Of a stretch of DNA of 64,000 nucleotides, positions 1 through 7,602 are shown piece by piece. The number at the start of each line of letters is the position of its first letter. Position 1 is the first letter of the stretch. The position numbers and the translations under genes are program-made. This DNA is from Chryseobacterium jejuense (GTDB lineage Bacteria; Bacteroidota; Bacteroidia; Flavobacteriales; Weeksellaceae): contig NZ_JAGIPR010000016.1 of the NCBI RefSeq assembly GCF_017877355.1, positions 28,800-92,799 of the forward strand, read 5' to 3'. Under the pieces are notes generated by a model. That model searched no databases. It saw nothing but the letters and a program-made list of their open reading frames with translations, and was not told the origin of the DNA.

Positions 1-321
1 GACAGAAGAATTGCGGAACCTATTTCTTATTATGGGGTAGATGGAGTGATACATCCCTTTACAGAAGCAGACAGAACAGATACCTATAAACAATGGTTGG
101 TAAGAAGCGTTTCGGTTTCTGATAATCTGGATAAAATTTACACTTTTACCATGGTAGGAAATCTTAAAGTCACTAAAAGTATTTATAAGGCGCTTCGCAC
201 TTCCTTATTTGTTAACAGACTTTTCAATTATAGTGCTCCTTACACTTTCAACAATGTAAAAGTTTACAGAAAAGGAACCAATACACCGTATTTCGGAATG
301 GAATTGAACTACAATTTTTAA
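1..321 (+). CDS. TonB-dependent receptor, C-terminal fragment
   Basis: The reading frame is open from base 1 and ends at 321, so only about the last 106 residues are present. They alternate polar and hydrophobic residues as beta-barrel strands do, and the protein ends in an aromatic residue (ELNYNF), the usual C-terminal signal of outer-membrane barrels. In Bacteroidota the gene preceding a DUF4876 lipoprotein is normally a TonB-dependent receptor, and the tail fits that class. The DUF4876 gene starts 19 bases downstream, so the two are probably co-transcribed. The substrate cannot be told from the fragment; iron or haem is a guess from the peroxidase at the end of the cluster. Confidence 0.72.
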   Translation, partial: DRRIAEPISYYGVDGVIHPFTEADRTDTYKQWLVRSVSVSDNLDKIYTFTMVGNLKVTKSIYKALRTSLFVNRLFNYSAPYTFNNVKVYRKGTNTPYFGMELNYNF

Positions 322-340
322 TATATATCAAAAAAATATC

Positions 341-1564
341 ATGAAAAAAAGAGTTTTACTACTAAGTTTAGCCGCTATAATGGTAACAACATTTACAGTA
401 ACGTCATGTACTAATGATAATTTCGGAGAAACTACTACTCAGAAAGGACTTTTAACATTAAATTTCTCAGGTGAAAATATTTCTTCTTACAAAAGTTTGG
501 ATCTTGAATTCAGAGAAGTAAATACGAATATTGTAAGAAGGGAAACCATTAAAAATGTCAATACATATTCTATAGCTTTACCCTATGGTTCTTATAAAAT
601 CACTGTAAATGGTGCCGTAATTTCCGAAAATGCAGAAGTATCGGCAGGAGCCATGGCCCAAACTGATATTGCTTTATCTGCAACGAATCTTAACATTCCC
701 ATTATTATTAAAAAATTTCATGATGACTTTATCATTGAAGAAGTTTTCTTTACAGGAATTAAAACAACAGAAGGTAAAAACTACAATTCAGGACGTTACT
801 TTAAATTAACCAATAACACCAAAGAAGTACTGTATGCTGACAAACTCATCATTGGACAATCTGAGTTTTTGACAACAGAAGATAAAAATCCTACTCCCTA
901 TAATGTAAATCTATCATTCCCGGTAAAAGCAGTAATGGTACTTCCCGGTTCTGGCATAGACTATCCTGTACAACCGGGAGATTTCATTGTTATTGCAGAC
1001 AATGCCATCAATCATAAAGCGCAGACCAGCACTGCTTATGATCTTCACAACGCCAATTTTGAATATCCTTCAAACAATCCGGCTTTAGGACAGGTGGATA
1101 ACCCTTCTGTTCCAAATGCCGAAGTGATTTATTCACAAATGAACTTTAACATGTTCTTTTTGCATGACCGCGGTTTTGAAAGTTACGTGATCGCCCGTTT
1201 CCCATTCGATGAAAATAGAGAAAGCTTTCTTCAGAAATACAAATATGATTATTCTTATATAAACAGTGCCGGTACAGTTACAGCAAAAAGCACTTATACG
1301 ATTCCTAATTCCTGGATTATTGATGGAGTGAACAACAGTGTTTCTTCAAAATTTGCCCATACTTTAACTTCAGCAAGTATTGATGGTGGATGGACTTCTG
1401 TAGGAACTATTGATAAGGATCCTACCCGTTTCGGAAAATCGGTAAGACGTAAGGTAACAGGACAGATGACAAACGGTAAAAATCTTTATCAGGACACCAA
1501 CAACTCATCGAATGACTTTGTGAAAGACTCTCAACCAAGCTTAAAAAATGGTATCGCTCACTAA
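341..1564 (+). CDS. DUF4876 family lipoprotein
   Basis: The 407-aa product has a lipoprotein signal peptide: basic MKKR, a hydrophobic stretch, then VTSC with the lipidated Cys at residue 23. An N-terminal beta-rich domain (about 35-115, with GSYKITVNGAV) resembles the peptidase-regulatory-like folds of surface proteins. The remainder carries lamin-tail-like features (EEVFFTGIKT, YFKLTNNT, GDFIVIADNAINH) typical of DUF4876. It lies between a TonB-dependent receptor and a DUF6850-type barrel, 19 and 28 bases away, which indicates a shared operon and probably a shared cell-surface complex. Family assignment is from recognition of the sequence style and context; no enzymatic role is known to me. 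Confidence 0.75.
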   Translation: MKKRVLLLSLAAIMVTTFTVTSCTNDNFGETTTQKGLLTLNFSGENISSYKSLDLEFREVNTNIVRRETIKNVNTYSIALPYGSYKITVNGAVISENAEVSAGAMAQTDIALSATNLNIPIIIKKFHDDFIIEEVFFTGIKTTEGKNYNSGRYFKLTNNTKEVLYADKLIIGQSEFLTTEDKNPTPYNVNLSFPVKAVMVLPGSGIDYPVQPGDFIVIADNAINHKAQTSTAYDLHNANFEYPSNNPALGQVDNPSVPNAEVIYSQMNFNMFFLHDRGFESYVIARFPFDENRESFLQKYKYDYSYINSAGTVTAKSTYTIPNSWIIDGVNNSVSSKFAHTLTSASIDGGWTSVGTIDKDPTRFGKSVRRKVTGQMTNGKNLYQDTNNSSNDFVKDSQPSLKNGIAH

Positions 1565-1592
1565 AATACAGTTCGATATTTAACAGCAAATT

Positions 1593-3116
1593 ATGTTACA
1601 AACAAAAATATTTTCCTGCCTGCTATTGATCGGAGTTTCTTTTAATATAAAGGCTCAGGACAGCCTAAGTCTTTTTAAAAAGCTCAATAACCAATACAAT
1701 CAGGAAAGAGATTTTAAAAATAACTTTTACTATAATCCGGCATCCATGTCGGGTTATAGTACTTCTTCGTTTTCAGAGTTCAGTACCGGTTATCAGGATA
1801 ATAAAGAAAATATTTATCGTCAACAATTAGGAAATGGCAGTAAAGGATTAACGATAAAAGCTCAATCTTTTCAAAAGCTGAAACCTCACCGTTTTGTATG
1901 GGGAAGTGCAGGTTACCAGAACTTAAAAACAAGCATTGTCAATTGGAACGAAACACTGGATTACGAACGTATTGCACCTTACATTACCTCTGATTCCGTT
2001 GGTGGAAAATTAAATCTGGAACGCTATCTGTTTTCCGGAGGATATCTTGAAAAAATAAACCGATGGACTGTTGCCGGGCAGGTAAGCTATTCTGCACAGA
2101 TGGGATACCGTTCAAAAGATCCAAGGATGAAAAGCACAACTTCAGATCTAAGGATAAATGCTGGTGTGAACTATAAAATTTTCAGAGAATATGAAGCTGG
2201 AGTTTTCGGTGAATTCAATAAATACACTCAAAATAATTCGACTCAGTTTCAAAGTCTTTTGGGAAGGCCTTACGTATATATGATGTCTGGGCTAGGCTTC
2301 TCGAATGCTTTATTTAATGGCGGAACGCACCCTACCAATACTTTCGAAGAATTTGCTTATAAAGGAGGTTTTCAGATCTCCAACAAACAGGGAAAAGATT
2401 TTTACCTTCAGGCTTCAATAGGAAAATCCAACAATATTAAAAGTTATAATGACGGTTCAAACACGTTTCACAACCTTTCTGACCTGAAAAACGAACAGTT
2501 TGAAGTGGAAGGTGCAAAATTTTTCAATATTAATGAAAAGCACCGTATTGGTTTATTAACAGAATATACCGCATCCCAAAAAACAGGATCTGAATATGGC
2601 TACTCGATGAATACCGCCATCATGACTCAAATTTTTAAAAGAGAAGCTTATCGTAGAGAAAATTACACCACATTTGTTAAAGGATTCTATCAGTATAATC
2701 AGGACAGTTTCTCCATTACAGCAGTTCCGTTCTTTGGATATGAAGAAGTAAAAGAACGTAGGCTCTATCCTAATTCAGGACAGAAATTTGTATACTCCTA
2801 TTTTGGAGTCAATGCTGATTATAAACAACAGGTTAATAACAACCAGATGTTTACATTCCAACCGTATTTCTATAAAAGAATGGTCAACCAATCTATCAAT
2901 GCTTTGAACACTACCGGAAATGCAGCAGTTAATGAATGGGTACTTCAGGACTACATGTTCCAGGCCAGTGAGATTACCACTTTCGGAATGGTTTTGAGAT
3001 ATGATTTTAAGCTGGATAAACTACCTGCACTCTTCGTAACTGCACAATATCAGACACAAAAAATACAGAATACAAACAATAATTTTGCGGGTGCAAGCAT
3101 AGGGATAACTTTTTAG
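1593..3116 (+). CDS. DUF6850-type outer-membrane beta-barrel protein
   Basis: This 507-aa product starts with a signal peptide (MLQTKIFSCLLLIGVSFNIKAQ, cleavage after KAQ) and continues as alternating beta-strand sequence. It has many aromatic strand ends, short polar turns and a terminal phenylalanine (ASIGITF), as expected of an outer-membrane barrel. Position after a DUF4876 lipoprotein and before a di-haem peroxidase matches the DUF6850 family of Bacteroidota. It ends 2 bases before the peroxidase start codon, so translation is probably coupled. It could be a partner or alternative channel of the receptor upstream. The exact family number is less certain than the barrel assignment. Confidence 0.7.
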   Translation: MLQTKIFSCLLLIGVSFNIKAQDSLSLFKKLNNQYNQERDFKNNFYYNPASMSGYSTSSFSEFSTGYQDNKENIYRQQLGNGSKGLTIKAQSFQKLKPHRFVWGSAGYQNLKTSIVNWNETLDYERIAPYITSDSVGGKLNLERYLFSGGYLEKINRWTVAGQVSYSAQMGYRSKDPRMKSTTSDLRINAGVNYKIFREYEAGVFGEFNKYTQNNSTQFQSLLGRPYVYMMSGLGFSNALFNGGTHPTNTFEEFAYKGGFQISNKQGKDFYLQASIGKSNNIKSYNDGSNTFHNLSDLKNEQFEVEGAKFFNINEKHRIGLLTEYTASQKTGSEYGYSMNTAIMTQIFKREAYRRENYTTFVKGFYQYNQDSFSITAVPFFGYEEVKERRLYPNSGQKFVYSYFGVNADYKQQVNNNQMFTFQPYFYKRMVNQSINALNTTGNAAVNEWVLQDYMFQASEITTFGMVLRYDFKLDKLPALFVTAQYQTQKIQNTNNNFAGASIGITF

Positions 3117-3118
3117 AC

Positions 3119-4267
3119 ATGAAAAAACTAATATATTGGGGACTAGGTGGTGTTATCTTGATTTTATTAAGTTTCACCCCTAAAGTAAATCGGGATTTGC
3201 TGGATCTTCAGGATCCTACCATTGAAGATATTGTGAAGAGCTATAAAAAAGTAATCTCAGAATGGCCCCAACCGAATATTGATTATGGTGTACAATGGAA
3301 AGAATTCTCTCCCATTACAACAGACACTGCATTTTTTAAAAATCAGGATAAACCCAGTGTTATTCTTGGGAAGATGCTATTCTTTGATCCTAAATTATCC
3401 CAATCCAGTCAAATTTCATGCAGCTCATGCCATGATCCGGAAATGGGCTGGTCAGACCGAAGACATGTTGCGTTAGGAAATAATCATCTGCTGGGAAACA
3501 GAAATACAATCTCTCTTTATAATGTTGCAGAAAGAAATTTATTCTTCTGGGACGGAAGAGCAAAAACCCTTGAAGAGCAGGCAGCAGGCCCACTCGGAGC
3601 CCATCATGAGATGGCCATGGACATCAAATCATTACCATCAAAAATACAGGCTATAAAGGGATACAAACCTCTTTTCAAAAATGCCTATGGTGATGAAACC
3701 GTAACCTACGACAGAATTGTAAAGGCAATAGCTGATTTTCAGAAAACCATCAAAAGCCAGCCAAGCCGTTTTGATAAATTCCTGGAGGGAAAATACAATG
3801 CTTTGTCTGATGAAGAAATTTATGGGATGCATATTTTCAGAACAAAAGCGCGCTGCATGAACTGTCACAGCGGACAATATCTTACAGACGAATCTTTTCA
3901 TAATATTGGATTGACTTATTACAAAAGAAAATATGAAGACCTTGGATTGTACAATATCACAAAAAAAGCTGAAGATGTAGGAAAATTCAGGACACCACAA
4001 TTAAGAGATCTGATGCTCACTCAACCTTGGATGCATAACGGATTTTTTGGAGAATTGGAAGGCATTGTGAATATATATGACAGCGGAATGCACATGATAG
4101 ATCCATCTCCTGAAGTGAAACAGAAAGATCCGCTTTATCCTGCAACAGATCCTTTATTAAAGCCTTTAAAACTTACAAAAGAAGAGAAAAAAGCTTTGGT
4201 TTCCTTCCTTGAAGCTCTTTCCGGAACAAAATATAAAATGAGAAGACCGGAATTCCCCGTGGAATAA
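3119..4267 (+). CDS. Di-haem cytochrome c peroxidase / MauG-family protein
   Basis: The 382-aa product begins with an uncleaved or lipid-free membrane signal (residues 4-20) and is therefore periplasmic. Two c-type haem sites are visible: CSSCH at residues 101-105 and CMNCH at 246-250. Spacing and length fit bacterial di-haem peroxidases and MauG, which reduce hydrogen peroxide or carry out radical oxidations using cytochrome c electrons. FFDPKLS, NTISLYNVAERNLFFWDGR and FRTPQLRDL are typical family segments. It is the last gene of the receptor-DUF4876-DUF6850 cluster and is followed directly by a terminator. Its peroxidase or MauG-like oxidase activity cannot be decided from sequence; context suggests it acts on a ligand or protein of the outer-membrane system. 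Confidence 0.9.
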   Translation: MKKLIYWGLGGVILILLSFTPKVNRDLLDLQDPTIEDIVKSYKKVISEWPQPNIDYGVQWKEFSPITTDTAFFKNQDKPSVILGKMLFFDPKLSQSSQISCSSCHDPEMGWSDRRHVALGNNHLLGNRNTISLYNVAERNLFFWDGRAKTLEEQAAGPLGAHHEMAMDIKSLPSKIQAIKGYKPLFKNAYGDETVTYDRIVKAIADFQKTIKSQPSRFDKFLEGKYNALSDEEIYGMHIFRTKARCMNCHSGQYLTDESFHNIGLTYYKRKYEDLGLYNITKKAEDVGKFRTPQLRDLMLTQPWMHNGFFGELEGIVNIYDSGMHMIDPSPEVKQKDPLYPATDPLLKPLKLTKEEKKALVSFLEALSGTKYKMRRPEFPVE

Positions 4268-4297
4268 AAAAGGTCCGACAAATTGCTGGACCTTTTT
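4266..4297 (+). terminator. Rho-independent terminator after the peroxidase gene
   Basis: Inverted repeat GGTCC (4272-4276) / GGACC (4288-4292), extended by five A:T pairs and ending in TTTTT. It begins at the peroxidase stop codon and closes the 1-4267 operon. Confidence 0.8.
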
Positions 4298-4475
4298 GTA
4301 TGGAAGCTTGATGCTCTTAAAAACGCTTCATAACTCAAGTACTTATGATATCTATTTCAATATCATAAAAAAATACTTCAGAAATACCCAACACCGCAAT
4401 AACTTCCATCTTCCTAACTCCTCCTCTTTCCTATCACAATAAAAAACATTATTTTCGTTACAAAATCAACACAAC

Positions 4476-5279
4476 ATGAAAATAGCTATTTTGGGAGCCG
4501 GAAATATGGGGTTATCATTTTCAAAATCATTTTTGAAATATGAACTGATTAAGCCGGAAAACCTTCACCTGATTACCAGAAGCCAGACTAAAATTTCCAA
4601 AATAGCAGAGGAATTTCCCAAATCAAAAATTTCCACCTTTGAAGAAGTTACAGAACTGGATGCCGATCTGATTATTATTGCCGTAAAACCACAGGATTTC
4701 CAAACGGTTGCTCAGAATTTCAAATTTACTTTAAAGGAAAATCAAATGGTTCTCTCCATTATGGCCGGAATTAATATTGAGAAAATTCAGAAATCACTGA
4801 ACCATCCACTGGTTGTAAGAGCTATGCCTAACTCGCCTACCCTTCTGGGAATGGGAATTACCGGCTATACTGCTGCAGATGGAATTTCATTCAGCCAGCT
4901 TATCAATATTGAAAGACTGCTAAACAGTACCGGAAGATCTGTTTACTTAGAAGATGAAAATCTTTTGGATGGTGTTACCGCTCTTTCCGGAAGTGGGCCT
5001 GCCTATTTTTACTATATTATTGATGCCATGATTAAGGCAGGAGTCGAAATGGGAATTGAAGAAAATCTGTCTAAACTATTTGTAAAGCAAACCATGCTGG
5101 GAGCTTATCATCTCATCAATAATTCTGAAAAGAACCTTGAGGAGCTTATTAAAGACGTAGCTTCCAAAGGTGGAACTACAGAAGCAGCTTTGAAAACCTT
5201 TGAAGACAACAATTTCAAGGAAATTTTAAAGCTCGGAATCTTAAATGCCGAAAAGAGAGCAAAAGAACTCAATAGCTAA
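4476..5279 (+). CDS. proC: Pyrroline-5-carboxylate reductase
   Basis: ProC catalyses the last step of proline synthesis, NAD(P)H-dependent reduction of 1-pyrroline-5-carboxylate, in the cytoplasm. The 267-aa product has the N-terminal Rossmann motif GAGNMG (residues 7-12), the IIAVKPQ segment, VVRAMPNSP, and the family signature around LSGSGPAYFYYIIDAM, followed by the all-helical dimerisation domain with ASKGGTTEAAL. Length is normal. The gene stands alone; a promoter-like TATTTTCG occurs at 4450-4457. Its 3' end overlaps the convergent VanZ-like gene by 11 bases, with no terminator between them. Confidence 0.95.
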   Translation: MKIAILGAGNMGLSFSKSFLKYELIKPENLHLITRSQTKISKIAEEFPKSKISTFEEVTELDADLIIIAVKPQDFQTVAQNFKFTLKENQMVLSIMAGINIEKIQKSLNHPLVVRAMPNSPTLLGMGITGYTAADGISFSQLINIERLLNSTGRSVYLEDENLLDGVTALSGSGPAYFYYIIDAMIKAGVEMGIEENLSKLFVKQTMLGAYHLINNSEKNLEELIKDVASKGGTTEAALKTFEDNNFKEILKLGILNAEKRAKELNS

Positions 5280-5682
5280 TTTGTTTTTCAATACATCTAC
5301 GGAACAGCCATCCTAAATATACTCCAAGTGTATTCAGGAGGATATCGTCTACCTCAAATATTCCCATTCTTGTAAAATATTGAAGTCCTTCCACGATGGT
5401 AATGGCCGGAATAAAATTAAACACCAGAGATTTCAGGTCTCTCAGTTCTGGGAAAACCCAACCCAGAAAACCAAAGGGAACAAACATTACAATATTTCCA
5501 ATCACAATGATAATAATATCCTTCCACGACATTGCACCCTGAATAAATTTAATGGTAGAAAACACAGGTTCCACTGTAATCATGTTCTCATCATACTGAA
5601 ATCTGCCCATTCCGAAAAACATCAGATAAAGCAAAAATAGAGTGTAAGGAACAATAACAATTTTATATAATTTCTTTAACAT
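5269..5682 (-). CDS. VanZ-like family membrane protein
   Basis: This is a 137-aa protein with about four hydrophobic segments (residues 9-25, 55-75, 84-100, 115-130). VanZ-like hallmarks are present: GNIVMFVPFGFLG, then EGLQYFTRMGIFEVDDILLNTLG. The family is named after VanZ of teicoplanin resistance, but in most bacteria its biochemical role is unknown and it should not be read as a resistance gene. It is convergent with proC and their coding ends overlap (5269-5279). The divergent neighbour on the other side is lnt, so it appears monocistronic. Confidence 0.85.
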   Translation of the reverse strand: MLKKLYKIVIVPYTLFLLYLMFFGMGRFQYDENMITVEPVFSTIKFIQGAMSWKDIIIIVIGNIVMFVPFGFLGWVFPELRDLKSLVFNFIPAITIVEGLQYFTRMGIFEVDDILLNTLGVYLGWLFRRCIEKQISY

Positions 5683-5712
5683 CGGATGCTAATATATTCA
5701 TTTCAAAAACAT

Positions 5713-5720
5713 TAAATTTG
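5713..5720 (+). promoter_or_regulatory. Promoter -7 box for lnt
   Basis: TAAATTTG fits the Bacteroidota TAnnTTTG element and ends 17 bases before the lnt start codon. No clear TTTG -33 partner is seen. Confidence 0.55.
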
Positions 5721-5737
5721 TATATTAAAATAATTTA

Positions 5738-7372
5738 ATGAAATACGTTCTACTAACACTTATTTCAGCAATGCTGCTGTCGGTCTCTTGGCCTACCTAT
5801 GGAGTTCCCTTTTTTATATTTTTCGCTCTCGTTCCTCTTCTGATGATGGAACATGGAATTTCAAAATTTTCAGACTATAAAAGAAAAGGCTGGATGATCT
5901 TCGGACTATCCTATATTTGTTTTATCATCTGGAATATTGTCACTACAGGATGGCTATATGGCTCTAAAAACCCGGACGGAAGCCACTCTATGATGGCAGT
6001 TGTATTCCCGGTTCTTGTAAATTCACTCTTATATTCTTTGGTTTTCCAGTGTTATCATTGGTATAAAAATGCCCAGGGAACCTATTGGGGATTAGGATTC
6101 TTTATTGCCATCTGGATGAGTTTTGAAAAATTTCACTTAGGCTGGGAGCTTACCTGGCCATGGCTGAATTTAGGAAACGTATTTGCAGATTATCCAAAAC
6201 TAATTCAGTGGTATGATACCTTAGGAGCAACCGGCGGAAGCTTCTGGATCTTATTAATCAACGTTCTTATTTTCTATACCGTAAGAACATGGGAAGCAGG
6301 AAGAAAGAAAAAAGATTTGATTAAAAACTCATCTATTATAACTGCTTTAATTGCTATTCCGATGATTATTTCTGTCATCAAGTATAACAGTTTTAATGAA
6401 AAACCATCCGGACAGGTGAATGTACTGATGTTGCAGCCTGATCTTGATCCTTATGCTGAAAAATATTCAAAAGACAGTTTAACAATTGAACAGGATCTTT
6501 TGGCTTTAGCTGAAAAAAATTCGACAACAAAAATTGATTACTATATCGCTCCGGAAACGGCTCTACCAGGCAGAGGTTCTATCTCTGAAACCGGTATTGA
6601 GAAGAGTTTACTTTTAAATAATGCTAAAGACTTTCTGTCTAAACATCCGGGATCTGTTTTCGCAACAGGAATCTCTTCCCACCGTTTATTTTTTGATCCT
6701 GCAAACTTACCAAAAGAAGCATATGAAATTAATCAGGGAGTTTGGGTAGCAAACTACAACACAGCTATTCAGCTGGCTCCACAACAAAAAACTCAGATCT
6801 ATCACAAAGGAAAACTGGTTCCAGGCGTTGAAATTTTTCCATACATGAATGTTTTAAAGCCTCTTTTAGGGGATGCTATGCTGAATTTAGGAGGAACAGT
6901 AGCTTCGTTAGGGACAGACAAGGAAAGAATGGCCTTTTCTAATCCCTACAACAAAGGAAAAATGGCCCCTATTATCTGCTACGAAAGTATTTATGGAGAA
7001 TTTGTAACAGATTACGTAAAAAAAGGAGCTAACTTCCTTGGCATTATGACTAATGACTCCTGGTGGGGTGTTACAGAAGGGCACAAACAGCTTCTATCCT
7101 ACGCAAAATTAAGAGCTATTGAAACCAGAAGAGAAATTGCCCGTGCTGCTAACAGTGGAATTTCAGCACACATCAATGCTAAAGGGGAAATTGTAGCGGA
7201 TACTTTCTATGGAGACCAAACCACATTGTTTTCAAAAATCAATCTTTATGAGCGAATGACATTCTATTCAAGAGCGGGAGATCTTCTTTCGAGATTTTCA
7301 ATATTCGCTTTAGGATTTTTATTATTCTATTACCTTATAAAAAGGATTCAGGCAAAAATGAAGAAAGCATAA
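5738..7372 (+). CDS. lnt: Apolipoprotein N-acyltransferase
   Basis: Lnt transfers an acyl chain from phospholipid to the amino group of the lipidated Cys of lipoproteins, the third step of lipoprotein maturation in the inner membrane. The 544-aa product has an N-terminal block of about six membrane helices (to about residue 225), a periplasmic nitrilase-fold domain, and a final helix near 515-535. The nitrilase catalytic triad is recognisable: Glu273 in APETALPG, Lys357 in HKGKLVPG and Cys414 in ICYES. A Bacteroidota promoter lies just upstream. The window itself encodes several lipoproteins that would be its substrates. Confidence 0.93.
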   Translation: MKYVLLTLISAMLLSVSWPTYGVPFFIFFALVPLLMMEHGISKFSDYKRKGWMIFGLSYICFIIWNIVTTGWLYGSKNPDGSHSMMAVVFPVLVNSLLYSLVFQCYHWYKNAQGTYWGLGFFIAIWMSFEKFHLGWELTWPWLNLGNVFADYPKLIQWYDTLGATGGSFWILLINVLIFYTVRTWEAGRKKKDLIKNSSIITALIAIPMIISVIKYNSFNEKPSGQVNVLMLQPDLDPYAEKYSKDSLTIEQDLLALAEKNSTTKIDYYIAPETALPGRGSISETGIEKSLLLNNAKDFLSKHPGSVFATGISSHRLFFDPANLPKEAYEINQGVWVANYNTAIQLAPQQKTQIYHKGKLVPGVEIFPYMNVLKPLLGDAMLNLGGTVASLGTDKERMAFSNPYNKGKMAPIICYESIYGEFVTDYVKKGANFLGIMTNDSWWGVTEGHKQLLSYAKLRAIETRREIARAANSGISAHINAKGEIVADTFYGDQTTLFSKINLYERMTFYSRAGDLLSRFSIFALGFLLFYYLIKRIQAKMKKA

Positions 7373-7414
7373 TGCTTGAACATCAGTCATCCTGATCTTT
7401 ATACTTAAAAATAT

Positions 7415-7481
7415 AATCTGCAAAATCTGAGAGAAATCAAACTCTCGTTGATTAAGTTGATAACGCAGATTCTTTTTTTTT
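7415..7481 (+). terminator. Compound hairpin with T9 run, also part of a dispersed repeat
   Basis: Outer arms AATCTGC (7415-7421) and GCAGATT (7465-7471) enclose an inner GAGAG/CTCTC hairpin (7429-7433 and 7442-7446). A run of nine T follows (7473-7481). It could terminate lnt. The AATCTGCGTTAT sequence recurs in the repeats at 43298 and 49729. Confidence 0.5.
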
Positions 7482-7499
7482 AACACAAATAATACTAAT

Positions 7500-7540
7500 G
7501 TTTACACAAATAGCCACAAACATCTGTGATCTGTGGAAAT
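7500..7540 (+). repeat. Dispersed intergenic repeat arm (CATCTGTGATCTGTGGAAAT)
   Basis: This A/T-rich stretch ends in ATCTGTGGAAAT (7529-7540), a near match to the ATCTGTGGGAAAT arm found as a perfect inverted repeat at 43298-43401. It has a similar relative at 49789-49832. No coding potential is seen. Confidence 0.55.
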
Positions 7541-7576
7541 AAAAAAAAGAGAAGCCAGCTGGACGTCTGGCTTCTC
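7541..7576 (-). terminator. Terminator for the T9SS cargo gene
   Basis: Ten-base perfect inverted repeat GAGAAGCCAG (7549-7558) / CTGGCTTCTC (7567-7576). On the minus strand it is followed by eight T, so it terminates the gene ending at 7603. Confidence 0.85.
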
Positions 7577-7602
7577 TCAAGATAGAATAATGATTCAGTT
7601 AG

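Noticed and set aside
5269..5682. VanZ-like gene as an antibiotic-resistance determinant
   Set aside because: The family is widespread and mostly unrelated to glycopeptide resistance. There are no other van genes here.
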